Below, in pieces: positions 62,374-64,000 of a stretch of 64,000 nt of DNA. The first letter of the stretch is position 1; each line of letters opens with the position of its first letter. A program made the translations under genes and the position numbers. The notes under the pieces were generated by a model. The model was not told the origin of the DNA. It was given only the letters and a program-made list of their open reading frames with translations, and did no database searches. The stretch covers positions 1-64,000 of the forward strand of contig CAYMAS010000013.1 of assembly GCA_964388485.1 (NCBI GenBank), read 5' to 3'. This DNA comes from JBCDKH01 sp964388485 (lineage in GTDB: Bacteria > Planctomycetota > Phycisphaerae > Tepidisphaerales > Tepidisphaeraceae).

Positions 62374-63285
62374 TCAACGCTCCCGATGTTGCATTTGCAA
62401 CCTGTTGGATTTCCGGGCAGCTTGCCGAACTTCTTCCGACAAACGACCGGTCGCGCCGAGGTCTTCCACAGTAATCGATCCTGCCTCATCCCCCAGACCT
62501 CGAACGAACAGGATGCCCGCAGCATTCGCTTCGTAGTAGAAAATTCCCTCGAATTGGGCGGCCGAGCCTCCATCAACGGTGACTTCAACACGCTCCGTCG
62601 ACGTGAGCTTGTACGTCCGCCCTATGTAGACCTGTTGCGCACCCGTCCAACCGCCTGAGAGCAACGGCAGACTTACCTTGGGCGCGAGCTGAATCGGGAA
62701 GCCGTTGTCATCGAAGTCGATAAGCCCACGCTCCTTGCCCGCTTCCCAACGTGCGTGTCGTGCGGCCTCTTCGGCGTCGACTTGTGCAGGCGATTCCGCC
62801 TCGTTTGAATCCTGTCGTGCGGCCGCGTCGTCCTGGATTCGGCCGAAGCCCGGAAGCACGAACAGACCGAAGACGACCGCGATGGCGGCCAACCCTCCAG
62901 CGGCCGCAGAGCGTTTGGAACTGACCGACCGGGCAGCGGCGGCAAGTTGAAACAGGCCTAGTCCCTCGATGCGGTCCGCTACCAGCACCTTGACCCGCAT
63001 CTGCTCCACCTCTTGCCCCACCGACGTTTTCGAGTCGGCCGATTTTTCGGGCTCAACGGAGATGTAGCACGAAAGCAGTTCTCCACGGCTCGACGCGTTG
63101 TGGATCCGGTGCAGGGCCTTGATGTGGTCCCGCACCGTGTGCGTGCTGATGCCGAGGTGTTTGGCGGCCTGCTTCTCGCTGTCGCCTTGTAGCAGGCGAT
63201 GGAGTACGTCTGACTGTCGAGGCGTCAGCGGAAACGAAGGTCGTCGTGGTTGACCCACGTGATCCCCTTGATGATTGTCCCTCAT
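62374..63285 (-). CDS. LuxR-type HTH fused to a membrane anchor and external domain
   Basis: A 303-residue protein. Residues of about 18-75 form a LuxR/GerE helix-turn-helix: FPLTPRQSDVLHRLLQGDSEKQAAKHLGISTHTVRDHIKALHRIHNASSRGELL. After a linker comes one membrane segment (AAAGGLAAIAVVFGLFVLPGFG, about 126-147), then an acidic linker and a beta-rich C-terminal domain (KVSLPLLSGGWTGAQQVYIGRTYKLTSTERVEVTVDGG). With the HTH inside, the C-terminal domain would be outside. It looks like a one-component transmembrane regulator in the manner of ToxR/CadC but with a LuxR-type DNA-binding domain. It is 71 bases downstream of the prepilin-like gene. Confidence 0.8.
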   Translation of the reverse strand: MRDNHQGDHVGQPRRPSFPLTPRQSDVLHRLLQGDSEKQAAKHLGISTHTVRDHIKALHRIHNASSRGELLSCYISVEPEKSADSKTSVGQEVEQMRVKVLVADRIEGLGLFQLAAAARSVSSKRSAAAGGLAAIAVVFGLFVLPGFGRIQDDAAARQDSNEAESPAQVDAEEAARHARWEAGKERGLIDFDDNGFPIQLAPKVSLPLLSGGWTGAQQVYIGRTYKLTSTERVEVTVDGGSAAQFEGIFYYEANAAGILFVRGLGDEAGSITVEDLGATGRLSEEVRQAARKSNRLQMQHRER

Positions 63286-63356
63286 GCGGATGAATTACCA
63301 TGTTCCTCACAAAGCCGCAAGGCACGGACGATCGATCCGCATCGAGCCCTTGCCAG

Positions 63357-64000
63357 TCAAGGGAACTTGATCTTGAGCATCGATCGCCTGAATTCGGTGT
63401 CGTAGAGGCCGTTCGCTGCTGGTCGACCCTTTGCGAAACTCGCGACGCTTCCGTCGGATCGGGCGACGTTGCAACGGCCGTCGAACCGGAACCGCGCAGG
63501 CATCCACCCCCACGTCGCACCGACCAGATTGAGCGGCTCGGAGAAGTCGCGATCGTTGTCTGAGCCAAGGATTTGTGAGTCGAACACGCGGATCGACGCG
63601 TCTGCTGCCAACAGCGGATCGCTTCCGACCGGGTCGGGCTGGCTTCTGTCTCGGTATCGCGCCTGAGGCGTATCGCGGTTGCTGTAGAGGCCGTAGGCCA
63701 GACCGTCATCGATTCCTGAAAAGCCGAACACCGGCGGCAGACCGGAGGCCGACCAAGCCGATGCCCCTAATCCAGGGGCCCCAGGTCCGGGGATCATCTC
63801 ACGGCCGTAGGCAGAGCTCGACCAGAAGAGTGCGTTGTCCGGATAGAGGCGGTTGAGCTTGGCAGGGGCCTTCTCGCTGGAGCCGTGATTCGTGTTCCGC
63901 AGCTCCATGAGGAACGGAGCGGGCATGGCGACGGGATTGGCTCCGTAAGCTGGGGTGTCGGTCGCGGGAATGGCGGGGGTTTGCCAGAGCTGTCCAGCCG
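63357..64000 (-). CDS. Prepilin-like (DG-type) protein, C-terminal part (5' end outside window)
   Basis: The frame is open from the window edge to TGA at 63357. The C-terminal part (MELRNTNHGSSEKAPAKLNRLYPDNALFWSSSAYG ... RFDGRCNVARSDGSVASFAKG) resembles the ends of planctomycete prepilin-type proteins, where a residue pattern like R-x8-DG marks the last strands. The N-terminal FTLVELL part, if any, lies beyond base 64000. It is upstream of the LuxR-type gene and may be co-transcribed with it. Confidence 0.6.
   Translation of the reverse strand, partial: AGQLWQTPAIPATDTPAYGANPVAMPAPFLMELRNTNHGSSEKAPAKLNRLYPDNALFWSSSAYGREMIPGPGAPGLGASAWSASGLPPVFGFSGIDDGLAYGLYSNRDTPQARYRDRSQPDPVGSDPLLAADASIRVFDSQILGSDNDRDFSEPLNLVGATWGWMPARFRFDGRCNVARSDGSVASFAKGRPAANGLYDTEFRRSMLKIKFP

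Overview
The window is 64 kb of GC-rich bacterial chromosome with short intergenic gaps and genes on both strands. The protein signatures point to a planctomycete, most likely of class Phycisphaerae. These include two PEP-CTERM proteins, two prepilin-like proteins with FTLVELLVV-type or DG-type ends, a large beta-helix protein whose N-terminus carries an LE-x-RRLMSA motif like the planctomycete LEPR-XLL motif, an HU protein with a histone-H1-like Lys/Ala/Pro tail, and two Uma2-family proteins. This placement is inferred from motifs only.

Layout. 1-3.6 kb: the end of aconitase, a zeta-toxin-like kinase with a small partner, a TIGR02206-like membrane protein and HU. 3.7-8.3 kb: a giant PKD/beta-helix protein, a GT4 glycosyltransferase and a lone FliN-type protein. 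8.3-12 kb: a fatty-acid synthesis operon, fabD-fabG-acpP-fabF on the minus strand. Both intergenic spacers on either side of acpP are filled by 7-bp-phased repeats. 12-31.9 kb: housekeeping and envelope genes (LamG protein, Dps, DUF2079 protein, esterase, SthA, C26 amidotransferase, YgjP-like protease, TypA, class IV aminotransferase, Uma2, a YqiJ-like protein plus flotillin, lipoprotein plus PurC, UppP, PIN/TRAM protein, TyrS, STAS protein, HisD, L27). 32-46.4 kb: exported protein, GNAT, a non-coding stretch with DnaA-box-like sites and dnaA (no dnaN beside it), a 937-residue exported protein, 5-formyl-THF cyclo-ligase, LysM/L,D-transpeptidase, RsmA, a coiled-coil membrane protein and PolA.

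46.5-54.9 kb looks like a carbohydrate-response locus. A secreted clan GH-A-like hydrolase is divergent from a GntR-LacI regulator. The regulator is followed by a PEP-CTERM protein, a small exported protein and a prepilin-like gene interrupted by an in-frame TAG; a DUF4241-like gene and a second PEP-CTERM gene close the section. 55-64 kb is the accessory part: Uma2, a GNAT protein carrying two hairpin-repeat insertions in frame, a 21-bp-phased inverted array, a large inverted repeat, a frameshifted membrane protein, a DUF4926 protein, a low-GC PD-(D/E)XK-like protein, a decayed REP-associated transposase beside its probable palindromes, a Cys-rich small protein, a LuxR-type HTH fused to a membrane anchor, and a partial prepilin-like gene.

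The most unusual theme is repeats. At least five loci carry variable heptanucleotide units (AGCTAGT, GAGCGAG, AGTGATG, ACTCNNN), four of them arranged as inverted arms. They lie inside an operon, at a start codon and, twice, in frame inside a protein. A sixth locus has the same inverted-arm layout with a 21-bp unit. Two further palindrome families (GTAGGGTGGGCTTCAGCCC and GGGGTCAGGAGTCG) are also present.
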